Assembly (NCBI RefSeq): GCF_002775205.1
Contig: NC_036447.1
Location: 17,900,501 to 17,964,500, forward strand
Direction: 5' to 3'
Length of the DNA: 64,000 nt
Origin: Xiphophorus maculatus
Taxonomy: Eukaryota; Chordata; Actinopteri; Cyprinodontiformes; Poeciliidae
A program made the position numbers and the translations under genes. Of this stretch, positions 34,835 to 46,452 are shown in pieces. Positions within the stretch are counted from its first letter, which is position 1. Each line of letters begins with the position of its first letter. Under the pieces are notes generated by a model. It searched no databases. It saw only the letters and a list, made by a program, of their open reading frames with translations, and was not told where the DNA came from.

Positions 34835-35370
34835 AGCTCGGTGAGGGTGAGGAAAAGAAGAAGTGGGGGAGAGGTGGAGGTCTGGAGAGGTGAAGGGGGG
34901 AGAGCAACGAAGGACAGGAGGAAAGAGAGGGTGTGCTGATGCTTCCTTCGTTCTCGGTGGTTCAGTGTGCAGAGTAGAGGGAATACGGTAGGGAGTTATT
35001 TATAGTTGCAATTTGGAAAACAGTGGAGAGTTACAGGAAGTTGTAGAGGAGATAATTACAAGAACCACTGGGACTATATCTGGTTAGAGAAACTCTTTAC
35101 TTTTCTCTGCCTCTCTCCCAGTCTCTGTCATGCCCTGCCTTTCCCACATCCCTCTTCCTCCCCCTTCATGTTCCACATTTCACCCACATCAGCCCTCACC
35201 CAACCTATCACAGCCTGAGTAAGGGAGGGCAGGAGTTTGGATTTGTTTCATGTTTGTGTGACGGACAAAGGAAGATCGAGTAAATAAAGATGGGAAAACT
35301 CTGAAAATTCACTGCTCCCATCCTGCTGCTACATCAGCCCTAACTCCAATAAAGTTACTCTCCTTCTAAT
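34835..35370 (+). terminator. Crystallin gene 3' UTR and polyadenylation signals
   Basis: AATAAA occurs at 35283-35288 and again at 35348-35353. The early UTR is a purine-rich tract (34840-34940). Predicted cleavage is near 35305 or 35370. Confidence 0.6.
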
Positions 35371-36164
35371 TCTTTTGATTTGTCTTACTTAGCCAGTGTG
35401 CTAGAGATATATTTTAACTCAAGGAGACGATGATGGACACCTAAGAATAAGTCAACCAGCTTGCAATATCCCTCCATCATGCATTTATTTAATTTTTTTC
35501 CCCCTGAAAGACAGAGTCTTCTGCTAGAGTTATCAATCTCTTGTTTGCCGCTGAGTTTAAAGTTCTTCTTGTTGTACTAGTTACATTTTTGGAATGAACA
35601 GTGCTGCAGAGATTCTGGTATTTATAATGCATATCCACCTTAAACTGCTCCATAATTTTATCCCAGATCTGCCTGCTGTAATCCTTTGTATTTTTGATGG
35701 TGTGTAAACATCACAAGCAGCCCGATTAAATCACAGTTGTGTTTATCGTTTAGTTGACTTCAAAAAGCATTTTAGTATCAAACGCTTAATAAGTTTTGTT
35801 AACTGATTTAACTATGATGTTTTGATGACTAAATGTGATCAAGTGGTTTTCTTTCCTCAGCAATAGATTTTCATGAATAAATTTTTCTGCATGTTATTTA
35901 TGTTTCTGACCACATTTAATCAAGTAATGCTGGTTGCCATATAAAATCACGGCCTTTTGTTGAAAGAAATGACCATTATTATCTCCGTAGAGCTTCAAAG
36001 CATCTTTTTGTTCATTGCTTAGGTTTGTTCCTCAAGTTTGCTCTCATTATATTTCAGATTAAGAAGTTGCTGAGCAGAGCAGGAAATATTTTGCTTAAAG
36101 TCCACAATATGTTCATAGCAACAGGTAAAAGCTGAAGTCATTCGATTTCATTATGAACAATGTA
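35371..36164. other. Intergenic, nothing recognised
   Basis: AT-rich sequence downstream of the crystallin gene with no gene, RNA or repeat that I can support. Confidence 0.5.
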
Positions 36165-36530
36165 TCTTCATCCATCCATTTTCTTTACACCCTTGTCCCT
36201 AGTGGGGTCGGGACGGGTGCTAGCGCCTATTTCATGACATTTTGGGCGAGAGGCGAGGTACACCCTGGACAGGTCGCCAGTCTGTCGCAGGGCAACACAG
36301 AGACACACAGGACAAAAAACACGCCCACCTAAGGAGAATTTAGAAAAAACAATTAACCTGACATGCTTGCTTTTATACTGTGGGAGGAAGCCGGAGTACC
36401 CGGAGAGAACCCACGCATGCACAGGGAGAACATGCAAACTCCATGCAGAAAGACCCTGAGCTGGGAATCAAACCCAGGACCTTCTTGCTGCAAAGCAACA
36501 GTGCTACCAACTGCGCCACTGTGCAGCCCA
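36165..36530 (-). mobile_element. Near full-length tRNA-derived SINE
   Basis: On the minus strand the head has a perfect A box TGGCGCAGTTGG (36518-36507) and a one-mismatch B box GGTTTGATTCC (36474-36464). A body of about 270 bp follows and ends in a GGATGGATGA tail near 36170. Fragments of the same SINE occur at 15180-15500, 18735-18865 and 38545-38735. Its tail suggests mobilisation by a LINE with similar short-repeat 3' ends. Confidence 0.88.
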
Positions 36531-36538
36531 ACACAGTG

Positions 36539-36574
36539 AAAAATTCAACTTTTCAGATGAAAAGTTGAATTTTT
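36539..36574. repeat. Perfect 16-bp hairpin at a SINE/Tc1 junction
   Basis: AAAAATTCAACTTTTC (36539-36554) and GAAAAGTTGAATTTTT (36559-36574) are exact inverted copies with a 4-nt loop. They lie between the SINE head and the left end of the Tc1-like element. Confidence 0.85.
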
Positions 36575-36579
36575 TTCCC

Positions 36580-37190
36580 CACATTTTGTTAGGTTACAGC
36601 ATTATTGTATTAAATTAATCTCTTTCCTCAAAATTCTATTTCCACGACAAAAGTGTGGAAAAATATTCTTGCAAATGTATTGAAAATAGAAAATCACAAG
36701 GCAGTGAGATTCTGAAAACATATTTACATGTGTATTCACATGTATGGGGCTCAGAACTTCGTGGCAAAGGTTCCATTGAACTGTTTTCAATGAACATCCT
36801 TGAGACGTCTCAACAGCTTAAATGAAGTCCACCTGTGGTAATTTCAGTGGATTAGACATGGTTTTCAAATCCACACACCTGTCTATGTAAGACCCCACTG
36901 TTGACAGTGCAGGTCAGAGGGCAAACAACTAGCTTGAAATCAAAGGAATTATCTGTAGACCTCTGAAAAGTAAAATCCGGATTCAGAAAAAAAAAAATCT
37001 TCTGCTTTCAAGGTCCCAATGAGCCAAGTCAAGAAAGCGACTTGCTACCCAAAGGTCTCCCTGTTGTCCAGAGCTCCAACTTTCCTCTGTGGAGAGAAGA
37101 AGGACAACCGTCTTTGCAGCAGTCCACCCATCAGGCCGGTAAGGTAGAGTGGCCAGATGAAAGCCTCTCCTTCTCTCCATAAAGAAGAAA
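36580..37190 (+). mobile_element. Tc1-like element, 5' half
   Basis: Starts with ACATTTTGTTAGGTTACAGC, close to a known fish Tc1 terminal repeat. It then follows the family's leader (CCACCTGTGGTAATTTCAGT; CACACACCTGTCTATGTAAG) and the first transposase codons (about 36938-37180). The catalytic half is absent. Confidence 0.78.
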
Positions 37191-37744
37191 TATTATGTAT
37201 TTTCCAGACACTTATCGCCATTTTATAGCAAAATCAAGCAACTATCTTACCTTCAGTTGTCAAGAAAATATTATATGTAACTTAAAAGGAGTCCAACTTA
37301 TCATAGCTCATTCAGAACTGAACTAATGAACTAAGCAGTAGTTTAAAACTGCCTTCCTAGAACAGCTGTAGCCATTAGAGCTGCAAAGTGCAGGCTCACA
37401 TTATATTAAACTCTTTGAATTAGGAAGTGGTTCAAATTCATGTTTGTGTGAAGGCAGACAAACAAACACTTTGGCCAATTTAGGGTATTTGTTATCTTTA
37501 TGTTGTAGAAAGATTCGGTTTAAGAAGCAAAATCAGGAATTTGACAAAAGCAGAATACATGGAAACTAACTTCTCTAGCACGATGTTTACACATGATTCA
37601 CATCTTACTACATTTAAACTCATCAGCAACAGAGAGTGTTTTTCTGAGTTGTTCCAAATAGATGGGGATTCGATCTGATTGCTGTTTCCAGCATAATGTC
37701 GTCATTCTTTCTAGTCTTAGTTCCTGTAATGGAACGATACATAG
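37191..37744. other. Intergenic, nothing recognised
   Basis: AT-rich sequence with no element that I can name. Confidence 0.4.
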
Positions 37745-38351
37745 TTATCTGTTGGATAAATTGTATTATTAGTAATTATCAAATATTTGTTGTATCATGT
37801 AGCCTTGTAGTTACATTTAGATAATGTTTCTGTGTGTTAAATAACTTTGATTCTATCCTGAGACTGCCCTGGGAAATAGGGGTGACAGCTACTCTCAGCA
37901 GCTGTTGCCCTGCAGGACTTCCTACAAGACAGAGGTGTTAATTGCTCCCAGCAGAGTTTTACAGGCCTGACAATAAACTCTGCTCTGTGCTGCTTTGTGA
38001 TACAAAGCCGTTGCTTTGAAGCTATGCAATGTGTCTTGTTTCACACCGGGCCTGGAGCAAGAAAGATTTAGAGTATAGATAACATGTGTCTAGAAGTGAA
38101 TGTTATTTAGCGCTGCAACCATGTGATGAATGCTTTGACCCCACCCCATAGGGTTGCAGCGCCCCTTGTGGCAGGTTCCTAAAGATCAATAAAATAGAGG
38201 GAGCGGGAGATGTGTTTCCAGAGTAGGTGGAGATTTGTAACTGGAAACATCTCTCTGTCTGCTCTCCTCGCGAGTATAAAAGAATCTAACTCTCTTGTCT
38301 TTCCTGTATTTGTTTAATTGTCTCTAATAGGTATTTAGACCTGACATTATC
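37745..38351 (+). mobile_element. Solo LTR of an LTR retroelement with 5-bp target duplication
   Basis: The sequence 37750-38346 (597 bp) begins TGTTGG and ends CTGACA, the TG...CA form of LTRs. It is flanked by TTATC at 37745-37749 and at 38347-38351. A TATA-like sequence is near 38072 and an AATAAA at 38188-38193, a plausible U3-R-U5 order for plus orientation. No primer-binding site or internal coding region follows, so the element was reduced by LTR-LTR recombination. Whether it came from an endogenous retrovirus or a Gypsy-type element cannot be told from the LTR. Confidence 0.82.
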
Positions 38352-38491
38352 GTAAAATGGGTTACATTAGTGCCAAATATTTTCTCAAAGGGGTTCAAAT
38401 ATTAAAAGAGCATTAACTCTTCAACATGTCTGAACTTCGCTGAGTCATTCCTGTTTTACCATCAAAAGTCAATAAAATAAATGACCAAACG

Positions 38492-38522
38492 TAAAATTGG
38501 TTGTTCTTTTCAACCAATTTTA
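38492..38522. repeat. 12-bp inverted repeat beside a SINE insertion
   Basis: TAAAATTGGTTG (38492-38503) and CAACCAATTTTA (38511-38522), 7-nt spacer, just left of the target duplication of the next feature. Confidence 0.7.
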
Positions 38523-38526
38523 TTTT

Positions 38527-38753
38527 ATATTTTAAAATCCAGCTAACGTTCCGGGCGAGAGGCGGGGTTCACCCTGGACAGGTCGCCAGTCTGTCGCAGG
38601 GCAACACAGAGACACACAGGATAAACAACCATGCACGCGCGCGCACACACACACACACACACCTCAGCTGGAGATAAGCACCAGCAACCCTCCCGACCCC
38701 ACTAGGGACAAGGGTCTTAGAAAATGGATGGATGGATATTTTAAAATCCAGCT
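38527..38753 (+). mobile_element. SINE copy with 5' inversion and 18-bp target-site duplication
   Basis: The 18-bp sequence ATATTTTAAAATCCAGCT occurs at 38527-38544 and exactly again at 38736-38753. Between them the SINE's 3' end is in plus orientation (CCCACTAGGGACAAGGGTCT, then GGATGGATGG at 38726-38735). The left half (38555-38630, GGCGAGAGGCGGGGTTCACC) is in minus orientation, with a CA tract (38641-38662) near the switch. This is the twin-priming footprint of LINE-driven retrotransposition. Confidence 0.88.
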
Positions 38754-41700
38754 GTGCCAAATCATTGCAACAAATGTGGTGTGATCTTATTAAAAGTAAC
38801 TCACATGCTGAACCTGCACAGAACTGAATGCACTGTTAGTTGCTCCTTCAAAACTTTCACTAACTTAACTGGATGGTATGAATAACTTATATTCTGGAGC
38901 ATATCTTAAAGGAAGCTCTGCTCTCAGCCCAGCAGTGTTTTCACTCAGCATATTTCTCAAAAGAACTCAACTTGATTTATACTGATGAAAACCAATTTGG
39001 CATAGCGTTGCTTATTTGTAGAAAAAAAAGTCCATCCCTGCTTCCAGAGAGTTCTAACAACACATTACTTTTTCTAGCTTGTGATAAACCACTCGTGCAT
39101 TATTTATCAATTCCACTGGAGAAAATATTGATGCGGTCTGCAAACTTCAGCACAGACGTTGATGCAAACACACTTCTGCATTGACATTGTCTTTCTATTC
39201 TTGCACAAAATCGTCAGTTATTCTGAGTTAATGTTCTCCTTTTCCTTTAAATGTTAAAAAATTCATAAATTTAATCACACATGGGAATTTATAGAAACTC
39301 TGTGCCACGTGGCTATGGTGGGTTATCCTGGCAATCACACTGCATCAATGATGATAAGATTTTAATGGAACAAGCCTTTTAAGCTGCTTCAGTCATACAA
39401 GTGTGATAAAGCGACTTTCAGGAAGTTACAGTGGGGTATTAATCATTATTTGGCTGCAGACGGATCGAAAAAATAGCTCAGCTTTAATCTTTTAACCCTT
39501 TCTTGAAGAAGAGGACAGTAATGTTTGCAGACATCTGACATGCTGTCCTGTCTTGGGGACTGTATTGTTGTCAATTCTCAGTTACAACAGCAAAACAAAG
39601 CAGCACTGTCTGTATTCACGTATTGATGAAAAGTAGAATAAATAAAAGGTCCAAAGAGCAGCACAATCTGATGCAACCCAACACCGAGTGATGGCAATGC
39701 AACCTGCTCAAGTTCTCAGATAGATGTTTATCCACAGGCCTGGGGTTATTCTTTGTGCTTGAACTAAGAATGCGCATTCAGACACACTTGTGGTTAAATA
39801 TTAATGTGCAAAAATCAATTGCAGTGTTTTGCTTTTAAAACTTAAAGAGTGGGCTTGTATTTTTATTTTTTTTTGAAAGATTTTTGTTATTTTTGAATGT
39901 TGATCCCATTATATTTTATTCTTGAATGGTGTTTTCTTTTTTGATAACCAGTTTTGGTTATAAGCAACTGGCTTATTAACAGTTAAGATAATTATATATT
40001 GCAACAGAGAAAATAAAAAAAGAATGTGGCTATCATTTATAAGTGGTAAATTAAGGACTTGGAAATGTAATTTACCGCTTAAAAAATAAAAGAATTTTAG
40101 TAATTATTAATTAAAACAGTAGGTTTCCGGAGCAATGCCTAATTATCACAGATTACAAAACACACTAATTTAGTTTCTATTCATCAATAAAGCTATTAGA
40201 TCATCATGTATTTGACCAAATTTGTTCTCCATTATTTTCCTTTGTAGTGTTGTAAAGTTGTAGAAAATATTTTGTATTTTAAACTTCAACCTTCTTCACT
40301 ACAGATAAAACAGATCGCTTCATGGAGTCTGGCAGAGTAGGTGGTTCAACGGGTGAAAAACTGCTTTGAATTTAAGCAACACACTATTAGGCAGATCATA
40401 ATGGTAAACCTAACTACTGACGCACTATTCTGCTTTTTTCTGAATGATAAAGTAAGACGTGTCAATAGTTTCTGTCTAAACGTGGCACAGCAGCTTTCCA
40501 CAAAATGGTGTAAAGCATTGCAATTCTTAATGAATACAAACAATTACAACAAGAATCTGCTGTGTGGGATCTTTTGAAAGCACTTCAAGAAACGGGTAGA
40601 AAAAGGCTGCATCAGTTTCTGCGGCTTAGTAGTTTTTCTTTGCATAATCAAAGTTCAATTTTGCCCCACAGCTTATTTGAGAATCCTTTCATTGCACAAC
40701 AGTCCTTTCAGGGGTTGCTTTGAACAATGTTAAACCAGCACTTCTCCAGATAAAAGCTGTGCAGGAAGAATACGCCTAAAAAATATACTTTTTTCCCCCC
40801 AAAAGCTACTCAGCTCTTCGTGTGCATCTATTTGTTTAGTCTGAGATCTTCTTAAAAAGAAGTTCAGATTTACAGGCAGAAAAAAAAGTTCATTGAATTA
40901 TTAATGGAGGAACAGTTTGATTAGACTCACAAACCTATTCAACCTCAAAGGATTAATCACATTCAAAACACAAAATTATACGTAAATAAATCAGAGCAGG
41001 TGTGCAAAACTACATTGTAAGAGGAGTGGCGATCTATTTCTGTCTTCTGTGAAATGGTTCATGCATTTGGTCTGAAAGAGTTTTTGTATGTTTCCTCTTT
41101 CGCCAAGGGAGCTCTGACGTAGCTGCATAATGGAAGCAGCTAAAAGGCTATCTAAATTATTTCTTAGAAATCCTTGGAGGGCCTTTCTTTTGGCACCTGA
41201 GGCTTATAAAACAGTGCCCTAAGCTTAACATTAGTTTTTCGAAGGTTATCAGTGTTCATGACACATCCAGGTGGTGTGTGTCAGCAGTACACTGCTGCTC
41301 CTTCATGAAAAGATACACATGAGTCAAGCTGTTTGAAAAGATCATTACATTTTTTTTTTTGCATCCTGATTCTATGTGTTGAAGACTTCCTCATTTTCTC
41401 ACAATCTCACTGCCTGTTTCTGGCTCAGAGCTGCAGGATTTTGTGACAGCTGGATCGATAAAACCTACAAAGTTTGATGCAGCTCAAAAAACAGAGAGAC
41501 AGTGAAATCAGCAGTTAAAAACCAAAACAAAATATTAATACATTTTACTTGGTTTTCCTGCATTTTTCATCAGTCCCATCACCACGGCTGCTCTGCCGGC
41601 AACTCAGAGATTTACAGTCAGGAGAGAAAGCTGTTGAGTAAAAGTTTTCAAAGTGTGATCCCCAGGGGGCTTCAAAAGCTTCTAAGGAGTGTTAAGGTAA

Positions 41701-42369
41701 TTACTCACCAGCTGTCCAAAGAAAAAGATAAATGCATCTTTTGTGGCTCATGAGCCCAGAAGCATTTCTTCAGGAGAAGATTTAATGATTGTGCAGCACA
41801 TATTTATCTGCAGGTGCTCTCAGGCAGGAAAAAACACAACTTGCTAGTAGACTGGTGGACATGTTTGTGGCTCAACAATAAGACTAAAGACATTTATTCA
41901 TTTTCCAATCGAGGCCTAAATCATTAAACTACTAGCTGGTCGTCATAGCAATAAAAGCCAAAGCTTTGTGCAAATTCAGAAAGCCTTAAATATCTTGTTA
42001 GGACTCATGCAGTTGGGAGGTTAATTTAAATTTTGCCCCACAGTCATGGAGCAAATTGCAAAACGTATTAGTTCAGTTCCAGCATTTTGTTCCCCTGGCT
42101 GAACTTAAGATCATTATGTGAAAATGTTTTAACTGAAGAATTATTTTATTCCGTATTGCTATATTGTTGGGTATTTTAGCGAGGACTCCCTCAAATATTT
42201 GATTTTATCTAATGTAACTTCATGCTTTTTTTCCTATATTCAAACCAAGGGAAATCTTACTGTTTTTAAATTGCGTAGTTTAATTAAGCCTTTAGTTGGT
42301 TTAGAACTTTAAATTTATGCTCTATGTTGAGATGCTTGCATCTGACAAAATGTAATGCTTATTGCTTGT
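38754..42369. other. Gene-poor stretch, nothing recognised
   Basis: 3.6 kb, AT-rich, with scattered homopolymer runs. No exon, RNA gene or named repeat could be supported on either strand. Confidence 0.45.
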
Positions 42370-42465
42370 TTCATAATTTATGACTGTATGATGTAATTGT
42401 GATGTAAAACTTTGAACTGCCGTGTTGCTGAAATATGAAATACAAATAAACTTCATTTGATTTGA
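42370..42465 (+). mobile_element. LINE 3' end fragment
   Basis: GATGTAAAACTTTGAACTGC (42401-42420), then GTTGCTGAAATATGAAATAC and a TTTGATTTGATG end. It shares its arrangement with the tails at 61287-61370 (minus) and 62380-62470 (plus), so all three come from one LINE family. Confidence 0.75.
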
Positions 42466-42699
42466 TGCAACATGAGTCTGAGAGCAATCCTGCATATTTC
42501 ACTCCAGGAATGTTTCTCACACAACACTGCAAAACCATGTATTTTATTTGCATTTTCTACATATTTACTCTAATTTAAAAACTAACATGTAATTATATTC
42601 TTATTTCGATGGCAGTAAATAGACTCTAGTATGACCAATGGATTTCAAAAGTCATCCAAATAAAGGTTACATGTGTGTCATTTATTTACAGTATAAATA

Positions 42700-43460
42700 T
42701 AGCAGCTCTTGAAATGTTTTGGAGGTTTGTAGAAGATCATTGAAGAAATGGCATCATGAACACCAAATCAGATAGCAGACAGATCAGGAAGAAGGATGTG
42801 GAAACGTTTAAAGTGGAATTAGGTCACAAAAACATAATCCATTGCATTAAACGTCTCACAGAGACCGTCCAATGAAGCATGGTTCAATGGGACTAAAACA
42901 TTTTGTGCTGCAAGCAAAACCCATATGTGCTGAAAAACTAACATTAAACATCAGCCTGCAGGCAACACCGTCATCATGAAACATGATGGCAGTATCATGC
43001 TTTGGGAATACTGTGAGGCTTGTAAGGGTTGATGGGAAGTTGGAAATCATGTAAACACAAACTTATTAGAAGCTGCTAAAGATTTGAGACTGCAGGAGAA
43101 AGGATGCAAAGATCACCTGCTGGAAATGTTCAACCAAAGAGACAAATGTCTAGAGAAGTGGTGACTCCATCCACTGAAATTGAGTATGAACTATTTTCAC
43201 AAGACAAATGTATGCATATTCCAGTCTCTAAATGTGGATAGATTGTGAGAGTGATCCCGAAACACTTGCGGCTGTAACTGCACTCAAAGGTTTGACAAAG
43301 CATTGATTTCAGATATCTTTTTCTATGAACAAATTCTAAAAACCATGTTTCTTTTTCTTACGTAGTTATGCAGAACTTTATGTTGGTCTGTCACATAAAG
43401 TCTTACTGAAAAACATTTGACTAAATGTAAAAGTTAAAGGGTGTGTAAACTTCAAATATG
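42700..43460 (+). mobile_element. Decayed Tc1-like transposon
   Basis: The plus strand near 42977-43013 encodes MKHDGSIMLWEYC, the Tc1 catalytic-core signature. The right end has ATGTTGGTCTGTCACATAAA at 43380-43399, the family's terminal-region sequence. Stops interrupt throughout. Confidence 0.72.
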
Positions 43461-44057
43461 CATGACATAGTAAATACATATTTATAAAGATTGAAAAGAT
43501 GCATTAGTAACTACCCTTTTGGCAATAAATTATGTAATTTCCATCTTGGTTATGGATCAGAGGAAAAAGCTACAATTTTCATTACTGAATGAAACCTCCT
43601 GTGATCTCAGCTTATATTTACTGTTTCAGTTTGAGTCATTTCAGCATTTCTGTAGCTTGATACTTTCTTTAAAGCAGCTTTCTATACTAGTGTGTTTAAA
43701 TAATCACAGCAGGCTTTAAAACTGTAACACATGCAAGTAGGCAACAAGACGATGCACTGTTCCAGCCAATTCCTCATTATCTTTTCGTTCAACCTGCCTG
43801 AAATATAAACCAGTGGTAAAACCCAGTCCAAATAGAAAACATTCCCTGGCAGTCTGGCTCCGTAAATAACCCTGATTTCTTTTTTTCCCCTCTTTTTCCC
43901 CCTCATACCAAGAGGGAAAGGCACACTTCACCTGTCACTCTCACACCCAGTTTAGTTTCTGCCTATAAATACATTTATAGAAGACACCTACAAGGTGCAG
44001 TGAGACTTCCTCACTGTGCTGTTAAAATTAGATCGGAGGAGCATTGACGTCAGACCA

Positions 44058-44095
<38 letters not shown>

Positions 44096-44679
44096 CCACG
44101 CACGCGGCCACACACACCCCAACAAACATGAGGAGGTTCATATGAGAAGACCAATGCACGCACACACACAAGCTCTCGCTGCTTCGTCACTCTGTGAATT
44201 GGGACCGTCTCAGCAGCAGGGCATTATGGGATAGTTTATAGGAGCTTAATGAATCCTCATGTTACAATGCAGCTTGAGAATGACTGGGAGGGAAGCGAAG
44301 ACACACACAGAGAGCCACACATATTAAATCTATCTCCTGTTTGTCACGTTCATGGTCAAATTTTCCCAGCATGTAAGGATTTAGGTCCTGCAAGTTGACC
44401 CACAGTCTCCATCAAAGGGTCATCTCATTTCTGGGTATAAAACAACAATACAATCATTTTTGTTTCCTTTACAGAATATTTACGCCGTTTTAGTGCAAAT
44501 AACACTCCAGCATTATAGGTAAGTTGTGCAGAGTTTCTATTATTCGGGATTCATAATGAGTTGGTCATTAAAACCATTGCTGCACTCAGATCTCTACTAA
44601 TGTCTTTTAAAATTTAACTCCACTGCTGATTAAAAAATATTAAATAAAAATGGTGGACTCCAGTCATCTTGATGTCAAA
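43461..44679. other. Intergenic with a CA microsatellite
   Basis: A (CA)n tract runs at 44060-44093, with further CA-rich sequence to 44172. No gene is recognised. Confidence 0.5.
44060..44093. repeat. (CA)n microsatellite
   Basis: Continuous CA dinucleotides, ending in CCCCCACG. Confidence 0.95.
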
Positions 44680-45560
44680 TAGGGTCTTTGATCAATCAAA
44701 GAAGTTCACTTTTGAAAATATATGCATTCAGGACGTGTTTGCATTGCTTTGAAAAGCGTCAGATGAAATCTGGGCCAAAAAGAAAGACATCTTTTAGATA
44801 CCAATGGGTCTGGAAAAACTTGTGGAAAATATGTCCTATTTTTGAGAGTGCTGCTCAGATAAGGAGTTAAGGAGAAGACAGGTCGGGAGAAAGTTGTGAA
44901 AAAAGTTCAAAGCAGAATTAGATTATAAAAACATCATCTCAATGAAGAAGGTTCGTCTGAATTTGAGACGATTATGACGCATCTGCCAAAACATAAAGAG
45001 ATGACTGCCCATCTAAAATGAAAAACTGAAAAGGAGATGATTAATTAGAGAAGCAGCCAAGAGGCCTAATGTAGCTCTAAAGGGCTTGCAGAGACTTTAA
45101 CAGCTCAGGTGGAACATGTAACATTCATGAAAAACGACTACTGTTTTTGTGTTTTTCATAAATCTGGGCTTTATGGAAGAAAGGCAAGAAACACCTATTA
45201 TTGAAATAAAGCCTGAATACATACCATTTGTAGTTTTCCACAGTGTTTGTAGGCCACACAGAACACATTGGGAAGATAAAATCTAAATAAAACATTTTGT
45301 TGACAGAATTATCTAAGGATGCTTTTCTTTAGCAAGGACAAGGAAGCATGTCAGAGTTAATGCAAAAATGGATAAAGTTCAATACAGGGAAGAAACTCCT
45401 TCCAGGAGGAAAACAGACAACCATACATCCAGAACTACAATTAAATAGCTGATCATAAATTAATCAAGATAAATTCATGTAGTAGACTGAGAAAATCCTG
45501 GCCTGTATTTACTTGAGAATCTGTAGCAAGACTTGAAAATAATAATGGGAAAAAATTATT
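44680..45560 (+). mobile_element. Decayed Tc1-like transposon, long copy
   Basis: Follows a fish Tc1 transposase along its length by recall: AGAGAAGCAGCCAAGAGGCC at 45047-45066, CAGCTCAGGTGG at 45102-45113, TCTGGGCTTTATGGAAGAAA near 45162, and GAGAATCTGTAGCAAGACTT at 45514-45533 (the family's ENLW block). Frameshifts and stops are frequent. Confidence 0.78.
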
Positions 45561-45974
45561 ATTTAATAGAGAAAACTTGTTTTAAAACCAAACTGAACAT
45601 GTTCAGTTTGTTCAAAGGCAACATAAATCTTGAGGTAAGAATCTATAACTTTTGTATGAGATTTCAGATTGATCCTGATATGTGCTATTAACTCGGACCA
45701 GCAATCTGATCAGCTAGAATCACTTCAAGATGCTTGCAGCGTTTCCAGTAAGCTCTTTTTTGGCCAAAGACGCATAAATGTCAAAAAGACCGTCATCAAT
45801 TTGCTAAATCTTTGGAATTTTTTTTATTTTTTCTGGTTCTTTTCTTGTACAAAGAAAATCCTTCTAATCTCAGAATTTTCCATTTGCATGAGATTTGAAT
45901 GAAGTATTTCATGAGGAGCACAGTAGTAAAAGAGCCTTTCAAAGACTTCCATGGATTATTACAATCACCAACCA

Positions 45975-46300
45975 CGTTATTATTCGTGCCTATCCAGCTG
46001 CTCTTTAACACAAATACTCAATCGGCCAATCACATGGCAGCAACTCAAAGCATGTAGGCATGTGAAGAAAATAACTTGGTGACGTTGAAACCAAGCATCA
46101 GATTAGAGAACAATGGAATATTTACCTGACTTGGAACTGAACATGACTATAGCCACAAAATGGTCTGGTCTTAGAAACATCTCCCTGGACTCTTATACAG
46201 AACCATCTTTGTTTTAGAGAAAAGTGTCCAAAAAAAGACGTAATATCCAGAGAGTAGTAATTATTCCCCGTTGATGTCAGAAGTCAGAGGACAATGATCA
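45975..46300 (+). mobile_element. Tc1-like fragment
   Basis: CGGCCAATCACATGGCAGCA at 46023-46042 is a near-exact piece of a common fish Tc1-like element, followed by decayed leader and transposase sequence (AATATCCAGAGAG near 46240). Confidence 0.7.
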
Positions 46301-46307
46301 TACTGGC

Positions 46308-46452
46308 TCAAGATGACATAAAGATGTCATCTTGAACATTTTTCAAGGTGACAGCTTTCAAGATGTCATCTTATTCAGATGTCATCTTGAATAAGAACAT
46401 AAAGCATAAGACATTTTTATAAGACATCTTTATGTCTGCTGACATAAAGATG
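46308..46452. repeat. Cluster of palindromes built on a GATGTCATCTT motif
   Basis: TCAAGATGACAT (46308-46319) pairs with ATGTCATCTTGA (46324-46335). GATGTCATCTT recurs at about 46362 and 46378. CATCTTTATGTC (46425-46436) pairs with GACATAAAGATG (46441-46452). All arms are exact. It adjoins the Tc1-like fragment but is not part of that family as I know it. Confidence 0.8.

Noticed and set aside
46308-46452. CRISPR-like array
   Set aside because: Repeat words are irregularly spaced and alternate in orientation, and the genome is vertebrate.
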